Positions 25,801-34,363 of a stretch of DNA of 35,000 nucleotides are shown piece after piece (the first letter of the stretch is position 1; each line of letters opens with the position of its first letter). This DNA is from Candidatus Neomarinimicrobiota bacterium (GTDB lineage Bacteria > Fidelibacterota > JAANXI01). The DNA lies in assembly GCA_021734025.1 (NCBI GenBank), contig JAIPJS010000027.1, positions 1-35,000 of the forward strand, in the 5' to 3' direction. The position numbers and the translations under genes are program-made. Below the pieces are notes generated by a model, which saw only the letters and a list, made by a program, of their open reading frames with translations, was not told where the DNA came from and did not search any database.

Positions 25801-27106
25801 TAAGGTCATGTTACGGAGCACGTATCTGGAACAGATGGATCCGGATTTCGCCGTAACACCGGTTGACAATTCCACGGAAGATGGTGTTGGAACCGTACCG
25901 GTCAGTGAAGAGGGATATGTGTTTGACAATGGGACTGCTGATGAACCGGTGACTGCGGATGAAAGCGCCGGACTGGCATTTTTAATTGTCGGAAAGACCG
26001 ACGATGCTCCGGCGGCAAGCACCTATGATTTTGTGATTTCAAATTCCACATCGCCGCCGTCCTATGCAGACTTTCTGGCCACGCAAATTCCCACAAACAA
26101 CCGGTATCTGAACCTCTATGTCATTTCCGAACACCGGATTTATGACGGTTTTGGTGTTGAGGGGCCCCGGGTGGAAATCTGGAGTGATGCCGATACGCTG
26201 GCCGGCGAAGTCCGGAACATTCAGACTATCGTGATGGATAAACTTTTCAGTCAGGGCCAGACTTCTGTTGTGTATCAGGGAGCGTACGAATTTACCTACG
26301 ATGCGGAATACACCTACGATTTCCGGTTTTTTGGGCAGGATTTGTCCGGCAACTCTGCCGGAGGCGAGTCACTGGAAATCACCGCAATGAAATACGACGG
26401 ACAACGTGCGGTGTCTATCAGCATTCCTGACGAAAATGGAACGATGAACCTGGCAGGTGAATCAGCGGAAGAGACATTCTTGACAGCCACGACTTTAAAG
26501 ACAGATGTCTCTTTTGCCCCAGCGAAATTCGTGCAACCCAATGCCGGCGAAGCGGATAAACAGGTCAAAACCGTTTCTGACCCGTTTTTCTTTGGGCCGG
26601 TGAACCTTGAATTGCACAAACCAGCGGAAGTCTCCTTGGCCTACGATACAAATATAGAAGACCCCGGAAAGATCGGTGTGTATTATCTGCACAAAGGAGC
26701 GTGGGAATATATCGGTGGCGAAATTGATCCCGCGACGAATACAATAAGGACCAAAACAAAAAATCTCGGGTATTTTGTCCTGAAATCCGGAGCCCATCCG
26801 GACACACCAGAAGAATTACAAATTCCGGCAAAATTTGCCCTGTACCAGAACTATCCGAATCCGTTTAACCCGATCACCCAGATTAAGTATGGACTTGCGG
26901 AAGAGACCGTAGTCAACATATCTGTGTATAACTTGTTGGGGCAGCGGATTGCGACCCTGGTAAATAAATCACAGGCGGCTGGATATCATAGGATATCCTG
27001 GGATGCCACGAACGATTTTGGCCGGAAGGTGAGTTCGGGGGTGTATTTTATCAGGATTCGAACTCCTGAATTTACGGCGCACAAAAAAATGGTGTATTTA
27101 CGATAA
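22808..27106 (+). CDS. Giant T9SS cargo with Ig-like repeats and degenerate M30-like protease domain
   Basis: This is a 1432-aa secreted protein. After a signal peptide come about five Ig-like repeats of ~115 aa, with recurring starts near residues 38, 163, 277, 392 and 513 (for example VRYDAETNTLKVNFTQRM). A domain at about 650-900 resembles peptidase M30/hyicolysin-type metalloproteases (FINVLFSDI, IYLDCNP, W..EGLA). The zinc motif HExxH is replaced by NEFVKM at residues 781-786, although the later W798..EGLA is kept. So the fold is probably retained without classical catalysis. The end is a T9SS domain (YQNYPNPFNP...GVYFIRIRTPE). GGAGG at 22792 supports ATG 22808; several upstream in-frame starts exist. 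Confidence 0.85.
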   Translation: MGHVMNKTRTYFTFAAALVFSLTMLTANNLFGQNAPELTQASYSAESHSITLTFGSQVYAEHSLLGLIEIDDDFGGQTPNIHLDTAQVVTEGVTNQVVIDLVSGGSVALLKDFESLDTGNLQIIAESGAFLAADSITYSDPVSLVDSVMVSYAEYSGRTSLESAAYDAYLNQVDLVFNRPVLVSMVGELSLTIGDGAGSVPFQGSVDIFQTSDNDTIQMDLNSRLAQAVEQLDLNSLVINGPKWAFVDTFYRAVPAIEGVGVAATPDTAASFNLNAARYNNQKNTLAMDFNRTVQFGTVIGNRVTFNAGGDSYLLKGNKSEQYRDSTATITLIREDQRNVENLLRGAAGFTVAVEAFTIQDQEDNGNNASEVPGTFVDTLNAGTPTVTDTVRYDAETNTLKVNFTQRMNTNIIYEGFHIVNSAANDTLTLNEPVEVNRENALQTLAITLGDRDAFTLESNSSADKSGSLHLVVDEFSAFDLVDGNGNLQVDVDDTLPLIYTADATAPNLVEFFYDMRNGVASFMFDKETALASELSSGDVEVGGVSVTGIDSVANPEPHSVALYVDSETEESLSLANLPVANQVDLSVSYGNGIFANLDGVAAQSQTDVTSGLLNAAGEEIAVGYGREFWVRSFEAFAPAPSLYPASIRGVGDKLRVYVSNAQWLEGNVTQQDVDTLIARFESEADSGIYNFVTTTYGLEPKDTDGDPFINVLFSDILDEYDLGRNDTNSDLYVHGFYTGQDTLMVQEYQYSNESDLIYLDCNPQTMTDGEFGTGLNAITNEFVKMVLIQNRPDQERWIREGLATMAEFGILDGEYSLYGGAINTPSQNQLTYIEGSLKTRSDEINAFAFHLYLYEKYGGFDLLGEIAQSDSVGIKAVSDALNTFGVTKTIEQVYGDYSVACFLDLPHENDVYNGLYSIENLALDNAPVNKNATPLNWSESSPGPYSQSGIQPWSFNFYANIAYSLDLQGNPVPKSPLLDADGQFQFNGRDDSQFSLNKVMLRSTYLEQMDPDFAVTPVDNSTEDGVGTVPVSEEGYVFDNGTADEPVTADESAGLAFLIVGKTDDAPAASTYDFVISNSTSPPSYADFLATQIPTNNRYLNLYVISEHRIYDGFGVEGPRVEIWSDADTLAGEVRNIQTIVMDKLFSQGQTSVVYQGAYEFTYDAEYTYDFRFFGQDLSGNSAGGESLEITAMKYDGQRAVSISIPDENGTMNLAGESAEETFLTATTLKTDVSFAPAKFVQPNAGEADKQVKTVSDPFFFGPVNLELHKPAEVSLAYDTNIEDPGKIGVYYLHKGAWEYIGGEIDPATNTIRTKTKNLGYFVLKSGAHPDTPEELQIPAKFALYQNYPNPFNPITQIKYGLAEETVVNISVYNLLGQRIATLVNKSQAAGYHRISWDATNDFGRKVSSGVYFIRIRTPEFTAHKKMVYLR

Positions 27107-27142
27107 ATATATTTTAGGAATCAGTTGAGGAGAAGTACACAT

Positions 27143-28054
27143 ATGAGACTTCACAATTCACTACACATTAAGCGGATTACCACCCTGCTGTTGGCAATAG
27201 GGGTACTCTTGGTGATGACGTCCTGTGATGACGGGTCCAAGCCTGATTATCTGTCAGAACCGGCCCCGAACGTTGAGAATTTACTTCAGTCGGGTTGGGA
27301 GAATTATATCAGCGGTGACTATAACACAGCCTATGATAATTTCTTCCAGGCGAGTGAACGCGATGCATCCGTACCGCAGATCTATTTGGGATTAGCCTAT
27401 GTCAGCCTCCAGGTGGGGGATCTGGAGCAAGCCGTATCGAATTTCCAGAAAACAATAGCCTACGCTATTTTTGACCCGGATAATGCCGATATGTTGACAT
27501 ACAGCTCAAATGCGGGGTTGGCGATAACGTATCTAGCCATGAAGCGATATGAGAATTCGGTTAATTCTGCTACGACGGTCATTGATAATGCCCCGGATTT
27601 TGAATTTCATTTTGACAATTCTGTGACCATAGATGATATTTACCTTGTTCGTGCGTTAGGTAGCTTCCATATGAAGGATTTTGAACAGGCATACTATGAT
27701 GTTCTTTCCGTAGATTCCAATGCGGATTTTTCCTCGGTGGTTTCCGAAGAAACGGTTAACGATGCGACCATCAGGTCGAATACTCGGGATTTGCCAAACG
27801 GAACAGCACAGTTTGAATTGCAGGGAAAAGATCTGGTGACGGTACAGTCTGTGGAACTGACGGAGAATGGTACAACCAGGTCCTATGAAATCATCGATTT
27901 TGTTCAGGGGGGTACAACGACAACTATTTTCGGAAATCCATTACCGGCTGCCGACCAAGCACTCGATGTGTCATATGTCCATGCCCCGGATTATGGAAAA
28001 TTTTTAGATACCCTTATGGGGGAAGTAGTCCGGTTACGTGAGGAAAATCACTAA
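27143..28054 (+). CDS. TPR-containing lipoprotein
   Basis: This 303-aa protein has a lipoprotein signal (LLLAIGVLLVMTSC, modified Cys28, followed by Asp-Asp) and then tetratricopeptide-like helices at about residues 47-180 (LLQSGWENYISGDYNTAYDN; AYVSLQVGDLEQAVSNFQKT). The C-terminal part is beta-rich. TPR lipoproteins often scaffold cell-envelope complexes. Here it sits between two T9SS cargo genes and downstream of a PorV-like protein, so I infer an assembly or docking role. TTGAGGAGAAG at 27125-27135 favours ATG 27143 over an upstream start at 27125. The gap to the previous gene is 36 bp, consistent with one operon. Confidence 0.83.
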   Translation: MRLHNSLHIKRITTLLLAIGVLLVMTSCDDGSKPDYLSEPAPNVENLLQSGWENYISGDYNTAYDNFFQASERDASVPQIYLGLAYVSLQVGDLEQAVSNFQKTIAYAIFDPDNADMLTYSSNAGLAITYLAMKRYENSVNSATTVIDNAPDFEFHFDNSVTIDDIYLVRALGSFHMKDFEQAYYDVLSVDSNADFSSVVSEETVNDATIRSNTRDLPNGTAQFELQGKDLVTVQSVELTENGTTRSYEIIDFVQGGTTTTIFGNPLPAADQALDVSYVHAPDYGKFLDTLMGEVVRLREENH

Positions 28055-28172
28055 TTTCAATGGGGAATTTTTGTAATCTTCTTTGAGATGAAAGGGGGTG
28101 CAGTTCATTTAATTGGTAAGTTTTATCTATAGCACACTAAATCTACTACACAACAAAGCAGGAGGAACCAGA

Positions 28173-31100
28173 ATGAAAACCAAGCTATTGTCGTTGACTG
28201 TGGTTGGGGTTTTCCTCTTTTCCGCGGTGGCATTTGCAGCCAGCCCGAAAGAGAAAACTCTCTCCGCTGACAGGAGCGACCAATACCATGTTTTAACCCC
28301 GGCACAGGGGGAAGTCTCTGTGCAGCAGATTAATAAGAAAAAAGCCAAAAATGGTTTGGAAATTGTACCATTTAAGGCGCCTCAGGAGTCAAACAATTTG
28401 ATGCTCCAGAGTTCCAATTCCGCATCAACACTGTGGACACTGGACCACACCGACGGTGTGGCGGAATTTTATCTCGGTAGTGGTGCTGCCGGTGATACCT
28501 TTGCGGTTGTCTTTACGCCTGCCGCCCCGTGCTCTGTCAAATTTGTTGAGACGTCCTGGTTTACCGCTGGGAATTATACTGCGTTTGCCGCAAAGTATTC
28601 GGAAGCGGCAAAGGCGGTCTCACCTAATGGAGAAGTCGGACAGATCGCACGTGGTGATTTTGACGGTTCGCCTATTGGTGAGCTCCTTGCACCGTATACA
28701 CCGGGTAACGTACCTGAATACGGTATGTATCAGCGTATGCCCGACGATATCGGGAACTTCCAGGTTGGAAGCGATACCGAATTTACCACCGAACCGTTTG
28801 TGATTGGATTTGTCAAAGGTGGAGAAACACCACAGCCACTGGCTGATGGCGACCAGGCACCGATTACCTATACATGGTTCGGCGGTCCCTGGACAGACGG
28901 CCAGTGGGGACGGTATTCGGATGCTGTCGACGTCAGCATGGCAGTTTACGTGACTTATCCATGGGGTGCTCCGATTGCATTTACCGTAAATCAGCTCCCG
29001 AACACATACAATACCTCCGGTCCGTTCACAGCACGGTTCAGATTATTTGATGATGTTGACGAGGATGGCACGGCGATTACCAGTGACGATGCTATCACCT
29101 TCTATGCAACTGATGGCACTGATACGGTGGAAGTTGACCAGGCCAGTTTCACTGAGTATGACGTTGAAACCAGTGGCAACGGTTGGTATGAAGCCGAAAT
29201 CAGCGGGTTGGACTTCTCCGTAGGCAGTGAAATTGCCTACTGGGTAGATGCGACTGATAATCAGGGCCTGTACGCGTCAAGTGATGCGAAATCGTTTACG
29301 GTCAAACAGCCCTCGAATCCCGATGCCGATGTGCTCGTAATCATGGACGGTGGCGTTGACCGGTCCTCCGTGTATTTTGACGTGTTAGACAACAACGGTA
29401 TCGTATACGAGACATGGAATGCCGATCCGGGCGCCGAAAACGGCATCGATGCTTCTGTCATCAATTACGGATGGAATAACATCATTCTCTTTGGCTGGGG
29501 TGCTGGAACTATCCCGGCACTCGATGAAGAGGATCCGGGTTATGCAACGTTCCTGGATGGTGGTGGTAATTTGTTCTATTCCGATCAGGATTATTTCTAT
29601 GCCCATGGTCTACCGGAAACAGGGAATTTCTCCCCTGATGACTTTGCCTACGATTATCTCGGACTGGGCTCATATACGAATGATCCCGAAGACGCTGACA
29701 GTGTCTTTACCGGTATCGATGGAATCGCGTCAGCAATTTCAGAGTATAGTGTTGAAGGCGGTTTTGCTATCTGGGATATTGCCGGTAATAACTGGTCCGA
29801 TCCTGTAGATGCAGGTAATGGAACCGGTATTTTCCTGGGGTCGAATGACTCTCGGAACTACGGTGTCCAAAATACGACCGACGGTGGCGGAACTACGATT
29901 TATCTCGGATTCATGGCGGAAGCGAACGTCGATACCACCGCTGAAGGCGCGATTGTTCCGGGTGCCGCTTTTACCGACCTGATGAATGCGGTCCTTGGTG
30001 AATTTGGTGTAGCTTCACCGCCGCAGATTAGCAATGTTGCCGGGAATACCACCGCAACCTATGGTGACGGTCCGTGGACAGTCTCTGCCGACATCGTGGA
30101 TTATAACGGTGACGCGATTACCGCGACACTGAAATACACCATTGATGGCGGTACGACCTGGAACGATGTTGCCATGAGCGATGACGGTAACGGAACCTTC
30201 TCCGGAGACATTCCGTCGCAGACTGATGAAACATTTGTTTCCTATTATGTGGAAGCAGAAGATGCCGGCGGACTAGTAAGTACTGATCCGGATGCCAATA
30301 CTCCGGCACTGTCGTTTTGGAAGGGTAATGCCGACAATAACGTCCTGTTTGTCGATGATATGGGCGGATACTTTAGCTATTTTGGATCCTTCTGGAACCA
30401 GGTACTACCTGCCGATGCAGACGTATACAGCGTACCGAGTTACGGTATGCCGGATGCGACTGTCTTTAACACCAGTGCCCATACCACGATAATCTGGGCA
30501 GGTGATTATGCCGGTTCGGGTTCGCTCGATGCCGGATCCGCAGACAATGCGTTGAAGGCGTTCCTGGATGGCGGTGGGAACTTGTTCTTCGCCAGTGACG
30601 AATGGGCCGGAACCTATTACGATTGGCCAGGATTTGTCACACTGGAAGCCGGGCATTTTCTGTACGATTACCTCGGCGTTGAGCTGATCGAATCAGATGG
30701 TTCGATGATTGACTATGTTGAGGGACTCAGCGGTAATGCGCTGACTGACGGAATTCCCAGAGATTCGTTGGTAATACCGCTTGGCCAGGCAAATTATACA
30801 GACAGAACAGTCCCGGTTGGCGGGTATGACGGTTCCAACTATACAGCCTATACCGGCGTATTCAATAACAGCGGAACCTACAAGACAGTCTTCGTGCCGT
30901 TTATCTTCGGTGCCATTGATTCCTCGAATCGAAAGGCGCTGATTGATAACGCCATGGCCTGGTTTGCAGATGACGCTGCTGCCACAGGCGCCAACGGTCT
31001 TTTCGGACCGGAAGAAAGCGACACCTACACGGGAGTGAAGGATGTTGCGGGTAACCAGCCTATGCAGTTCTCGCTGGAACAGAATTATCCGAATCCGTTT

Positions 31101-31340
31101 AATCCGACAACCAACATCACATATACCATTCCGGCTGATGGCCATGTGACTCTGAGTGTATACAATATGCTCGGTCAGAAGGTGGCTACGCTCGTAAATA
31201 CCCATCAGAGCGCTGGACAGTATACGGTCAATTGGACGGCGAAAGATAACTCCAGTATGCAGCTGGCCAGTGGTGTCTATTTCTACAGTATCCAGACGGA
31301 AAACTACAATAACGTGAAAAAGATGGTACTCATGAAATAG
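28173..31340 (+). CDS. T9SS cargo with duplicated Ig-like + Rossmann-like module
   Basis: This is a 1055-aa secreted protein with signal peptide MKTKLLSLTVVGVFLFSAV. An N-terminal region is followed by two copies of a two-domain module. Copy 1 has an Ig-like domain (~270-380) then a Rossmann/GATase-like domain starting VLVIMDGG and containing FLDGGGNLFYSDQ (~385-610). Copy 2 has an Ig-like domain (~620-715) then VLFVDDMGG and FLDGGGNLFFASDE (~720-950). The C-terminus is a T9SS domain (QNYPNPFNPTTNITYTIP...GVYFYSIQ). No catalytic residues are evident, so binding or structural roles are likely. CAGGAGGAAC before the ATG fixes 28173; the frame is open from 28113. It is the last gene before a terminator. 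Confidence 0.86.
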   Translation: MKTKLLSLTVVGVFLFSAVAFAASPKEKTLSADRSDQYHVLTPAQGEVSVQQINKKKAKNGLEIVPFKAPQESNNLMLQSSNSASTLWTLDHTDGVAEFYLGSGAAGDTFAVVFTPAAPCSVKFVETSWFTAGNYTAFAAKYSEAAKAVSPNGEVGQIARGDFDGSPIGELLAPYTPGNVPEYGMYQRMPDDIGNFQVGSDTEFTTEPFVIGFVKGGETPQPLADGDQAPITYTWFGGPWTDGQWGRYSDAVDVSMAVYVTYPWGAPIAFTVNQLPNTYNTSGPFTARFRLFDDVDEDGTAITSDDAITFYATDGTDTVEVDQASFTEYDVETSGNGWYEAEISGLDFSVGSEIAYWVDATDNQGLYASSDAKSFTVKQPSNPDADVLVIMDGGVDRSSVYFDVLDNNGIVYETWNADPGAENGIDASVINYGWNNIILFGWGAGTIPALDEEDPGYATFLDGGGNLFYSDQDYFYAHGLPETGNFSPDDFAYDYLGLGSYTNDPEDADSVFTGIDGIASAISEYSVEGGFAIWDIAGNNWSDPVDAGNGTGIFLGSNDSRNYGVQNTTDGGGTTIYLGFMAEANVDTTAEGAIVPGAAFTDLMNAVLGEFGVASPPQISNVAGNTTATYGDGPWTVSADIVDYNGDAITATLKYTIDGGTTWNDVAMSDDGNGTFSGDIPSQTDETFVSYYVEAEDAGGLVSTDPDANTPALSFWKGNADNNVLFVDDMGGYFSYFGSFWNQVLPADADVYSVPSYGMPDATVFNTSAHTTIIWAGDYAGSGSLDAGSADNALKAFLDGGGNLFFASDEWAGTYYDWPGFVTLEAGHFLYDYLGVELIESDGSMIDYVEGLSGNALTDGIPRDSLVIPLGQANYTDRTVPVGGYDGSNYTAYTGVFNNSGTYKTVFVPFIFGAIDSSNRKALIDNAMAWFADDAAATGANGLFGPEESDTYTGVKDVAGNQPMQFSLEQNYPNPFNPTTNITYTIPADGHVTLSVYNMLGQKVATLVNTHQSAGQYTVNWTAKDNSSMQLASGVYFYSIQTENYNNVKKMVLMK

Positions 31341-31386
31341 CGTTTTGATCTGTACAGTGCATAATTATATGCACCGGTAGTATTAC

Positions 31387-31421
31387 AAGGGGGCGGGTTT
31401 TACCCGTCCCTTTGTATTTTA
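31387..31421 (+). terminator. Rho-independent terminator of the surface operon
   Basis: AAGGGGGCGGGT / ACCCGTCCCTT pairs over about 11-12 bp (two G-U pairs) with a TTT loop and is followed by TTTGTATTTTA. It lies 46 bp after the stop of the 1055-aa cargo gene, giving a natural end to the operon starting at 16024. Confidence 0.75.
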
Positions 31422-31540
31422 TGGAGGAAATGATATAAATCCTGATGCAAATAAATTCTGTTTGCCTCATCTAATTCAAGGTTTTATCTTCGAGCGTTCA
31501 TTATATAGATGTGTACTCACATATAAATAGCGGAAAATCC

Positions 31541-33760
31541 ATGTTGAAAAAATTCTCTTACAATATGATCGGCCTCGTCCTGTTCCTGTTTGGCGGTATT
31601 ATCCTGGCCTTTTGCGTCTTCAGTAACAGTGATAAGGAATACCGGATATACCTCACAGAGGACTTGCCGTTTATTTACCACATAAATCAGAATACCAAGG
31701 ACGATTATTATATCCATATTCAGCAGGGAGCCAACACCTGGAATGACATACCCGGAAGTTTCTTTGAATTTGATTACGGCGGGGAGACCGGTGTATTTGA
31801 GGTCGCCCGAGATGATACCAATCTTGTCTATTTTGATGCAGGCGAAGGCGGAAATTTTGAAACAGGCACAAATACTATCGCATTCTCACTTACTTTTACC
31901 TCAGAGTCGGATACCTTCCGTTCCCTCGAATCTGACCTTATCTGGAACGCACGGGAATTTCCACCGGCATATAATGGTGAAAGTGATTTTATTGACCTCC
32001 AATCAACGATTACGCACGAACTAGGTCATCATATGGGAATGGGGCATTTTACCGAATTTGGCAGCCCGCCAGGATGTGGTGATGAATATCCGGATGCCAC
32101 CATGGCTGGTGGGGTTGCTCCCGGAGATATAAATGGCAGAACACTTCATGCGCAGGATATTGCCGCTGCCATCGAGTTATATCCGGAGTGGGAATTATGG
32201 GTGGCTGTGAACGATACCTCCGGAGCGGAGATCCCGTATGCGGAGATTGAGCTCGTCGGAGCTACAGGGATTTTTACAATTGAACCGGAATCTATTCCTG
32301 GCCCGTATGATATTATGCAGTGCCCGGGTTACCTGGTTGGTGATTCAGTGCTGACAGATGCGATGGGTGAACGGTTTTTAACTGTGGATGATCCGTCATT
32401 TCAGCTGATTGTGAATGCCTTCGGATATACCGGTGATACCATCACCGTAGATTTCCAACCGGCCAATGATATCGTTGGACCGGAAATTATTCAGACTGAT
32501 GTTGTTCTGGAACCGAAGCCATGGCAACGGATTCAGGTCAGTATGCAAGACAGCAGTTCGGGATCCCGGTTACACGGGACAGCCGAGTTCTACGGCATCG
32601 GTGATCCGTCACCGGCGCCGACTTCCGTCCTTTCACTCGAACAGGAAAAATCGGGTTCTGTCAATCTGCCTCCGGGGCAGTATGATGTCCATTTAGTGCC
32701 GGAATATCCCTGGGCATCTACCTGGTACGATTCGGTGACCATCGTGCCGGATTCTTCCTATGACTTGCCGGTGACGCCGGCACAGGTTCTGGTGATTTCG
32801 GGTGCGAAGAGCAGTACAAGTGATATAGAGTATACCACCATATTGGATACATCGGGATATAGATATCACTACTGGGATGTGAGTGTGATGGAGGATAGCC
32901 TGCCCCCATCGAATCAATTTTGGCGCTTTAAGCGGCCGATGAAGCTATTTTTAATTTCCGAGACGGAAAACGGTACCTATTTGAATAATGAATGGAAAAG
33001 TTATCTGCAAAATAATGCCGAAAAGATCGGGAATATCCTGCTCGCGGGAAACGATATTGCCAGCCGGCTGTTTTGGAATACAAATTTCCTGGACCTTGGA
33101 ATACAAATAGACGGAAGCAGCTATACGAATAAACGGAATATGAAGACACCGGTGGATAATGCGTTGACGAGGAAGTGGGGTAAGTTCGAATATGAGCAGG
33201 TTTCACTGTCCGAGAACGCTTCAAATCAGGCAGTACTCGACACACTGGCAGGATACCCTAATACGGTCGCGTTAGAATATGAAAATGATGGGGGACCGGG
33301 GTTGGTATATCATGAAGGTGATAGCCTCAAGGTAGTGGTAGCGCCCTTTTCAATTTATGAGATGATTCAATTTGACCCCAAGTGGCAGCTAAACTCAGCG
33401 GATTTGCTCCAGCGAATTGATCAATGGTTTGATATCAGTATTCCAACAGCGATTGAAGATGATCCAGCTGCGGAAATTCCCGACGGGTTTACCATGATGC
33501 CCAACTACCCCAATCCGTTTAACCCGAGTACTACGATTACCTGGAATCTTCCGGCGCCTTCCGATGTCATGATCCGGGTTTACAACATCAGGGGACAGAT
33601 AGTCCTGCAAAAGCAACTTGGTACAATGGAACCGGGGCAGCATAAGTGGACATGGGACATTAGTAGCAACCAGAACCAGAACCTCTCTAGCGGGATTTAC
33701 TGGCTGGAGTTAACAGCTGCAAAGAAACGACGTATTCAGAAATTAATGTTGTTGAAATAG
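31541..33760 (+). CDS. Secreted matrixin-like (M10) metalloprotease with T9SS tail
   Basis: This is a zinc endopeptidase of the metzincin clan, 739 aa. It has a signal peptide or hydrophobic N-terminus (residues ~9-27) and a catalytic domain with HELGHHMGMGH at 159-169 (zinc ligands H159, H163, H169; catalytic E160). A Met-turn follows in DATMAGG (M188). LHAQDIAAAIELYPEW closes the matrixin-like domain. Beta-sandwich domains follow, then a Rossmann/GATase-like segment (VLVISGAKSS...TILDTSGYRYHYWDV) like those of the 1055-aa cargo, and a T9SS domain (NYPNPFNPSTTITWNLP). ATG 31541 is preferred over an earlier in-frame start at 31511, as the signal peptide begins there; the ribosome site is weak. 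It is probably exported and anchored or released at the cell surface. Confidence 0.88.
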   Translation: MLKKFSYNMIGLVLFLFGGIILAFCVFSNSDKEYRIYLTEDLPFIYHINQNTKDDYYIHIQQGANTWNDIPGSFFEFDYGGETGVFEVARDDTNLVYFDAGEGGNFETGTNTIAFSLTFTSESDTFRSLESDLIWNAREFPPAYNGESDFIDLQSTITHELGHHMGMGHFTEFGSPPGCGDEYPDATMAGGVAPGDINGRTLHAQDIAAAIELYPEWELWVAVNDTSGAEIPYAEIELVGATGIFTIEPESIPGPYDIMQCPGYLVGDSVLTDAMGERFLTVDDPSFQLIVNAFGYTGDTITVDFQPANDIVGPEIIQTDVVLEPKPWQRIQVSMQDSSSGSRLHGTAEFYGIGDPSPAPTSVLSLEQEKSGSVNLPPGQYDVHLVPEYPWASTWYDSVTIVPDSSYDLPVTPAQVLVISGAKSSTSDIEYTTILDTSGYRYHYWDVSVMEDSLPPSNQFWRFKRPMKLFLISETENGTYLNNEWKSYLQNNAEKIGNILLAGNDIASRLFWNTNFLDLGIQIDGSSYTNKRNMKTPVDNALTRKWGKFEYEQVSLSENASNQAVLDTLAGYPNTVALEYENDGGPGLVYHEGDSLKVVVAPFSIYEMIQFDPKWQLNSADLLQRIDQWFDISIPTAIEDDPAAEIPDGFTMMPNYPNPFNPSTTITWNLPAPSDVMIRVYNIRGQIVLQKQLGTMEPGQHKWTWDISSNQNQNLSSGIYWLELTAAKKRRIQKLMLLK

Positions 33761-33770
33761 GGTAAAAATC

Positions 33771-34334
33771 ATGAGAAAATTTATAATAAGTATCCTAGCA
33801 GGCTATACGGTTTTTCTGCTGACTCTCGGTTATCCGGGAATGGCAACCGGACTAACCATCGCCGAGGCTACAGTGGAGGAAGTGACTACAGAATCGGACC
33901 TGGTGGTGTATGGAACGGTGACAGACCAGTTCTCCCAATGGGATGCCACCGGTCGGAATATCTACACTTATAATGCCATCAGGATTTCGGAGGTGCTTCG
34001 GGGAGAGGGACTAGGTACAACGGTTGTGGTCCGCGAACTCGGAGGGAAGGTAGGCCCGGATGAGGCTAGAGTCAACGGGTTGCGATATCTCAGAGATAAT
34101 GAAGAGGTAGTACTCTTTCTGCGGAAAACCGACGACGAGAATGTGTATAAAATTCACTCGTTTTCCTTGGGACTGTTCCTGGCCACCGAAAAGGATGGAC
34201 AGACAGTGTTTCGAAACGCGTCCGGGAAAGTCCGCATGATGGATACTGACGGGACGGCCAAATCCTCAGGGTCTAATCAGGAAAACCGGTTTGAAAAAAC
34301 AGACTTATTCCGTCGGATCCGCGATATTAAATAG
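33771..34334 (+). CDS. Small secreted protein paired with the matrixin-like protease
   Basis: This 187-aa protein has a signal peptide (FIISILAGYTVFLLTLGYPG) and one compact beta-rich domain: SDLVVYGTVTDQFSQWD, then AIRISEVLRGEGLGTTVVVR, a Gly-Gly turn and EEVVLFLRK. I recall proteins of similar layout next to matrixin-type proteases in other genomes, but I cannot name the family or function. It starts 10 bp after the protease stop, so co-expression is likely; roles as inhibitor, chaperone or co-secreted substrate are guesses. Unlike its neighbours it carries no sorting tail. The C-terminal ~30 residues are polar and probably disordered. Confidence 0.78.
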   Translation: MRKFIISILAGYTVFLLTLGYPGMATGLTIAEATVEEVTTESDLVVYGTVTDQFSQWDATGRNIYTYNAIRISEVLRGEGLGTTVVVRELGGKVGPDEARVNGLRYLRDNEEVVLFLRKTDDENVYKIHSFSLGLFLATEKDGQTVFRNASGKVRMMDTDGTAKSSGSNQENRFEKTDLFRRIRDIK

Positions 34335-34363
34335 TGCGGCAACCAGTGTCAGTAAGATATTAA

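Noticed and set aside
26314-26831. Open frames on the - strand in the giant cargo gene
   Set aside because: They are antisense shadows without start signals; the + strand frame continues uninterrupted with domain features and a sorting tail.
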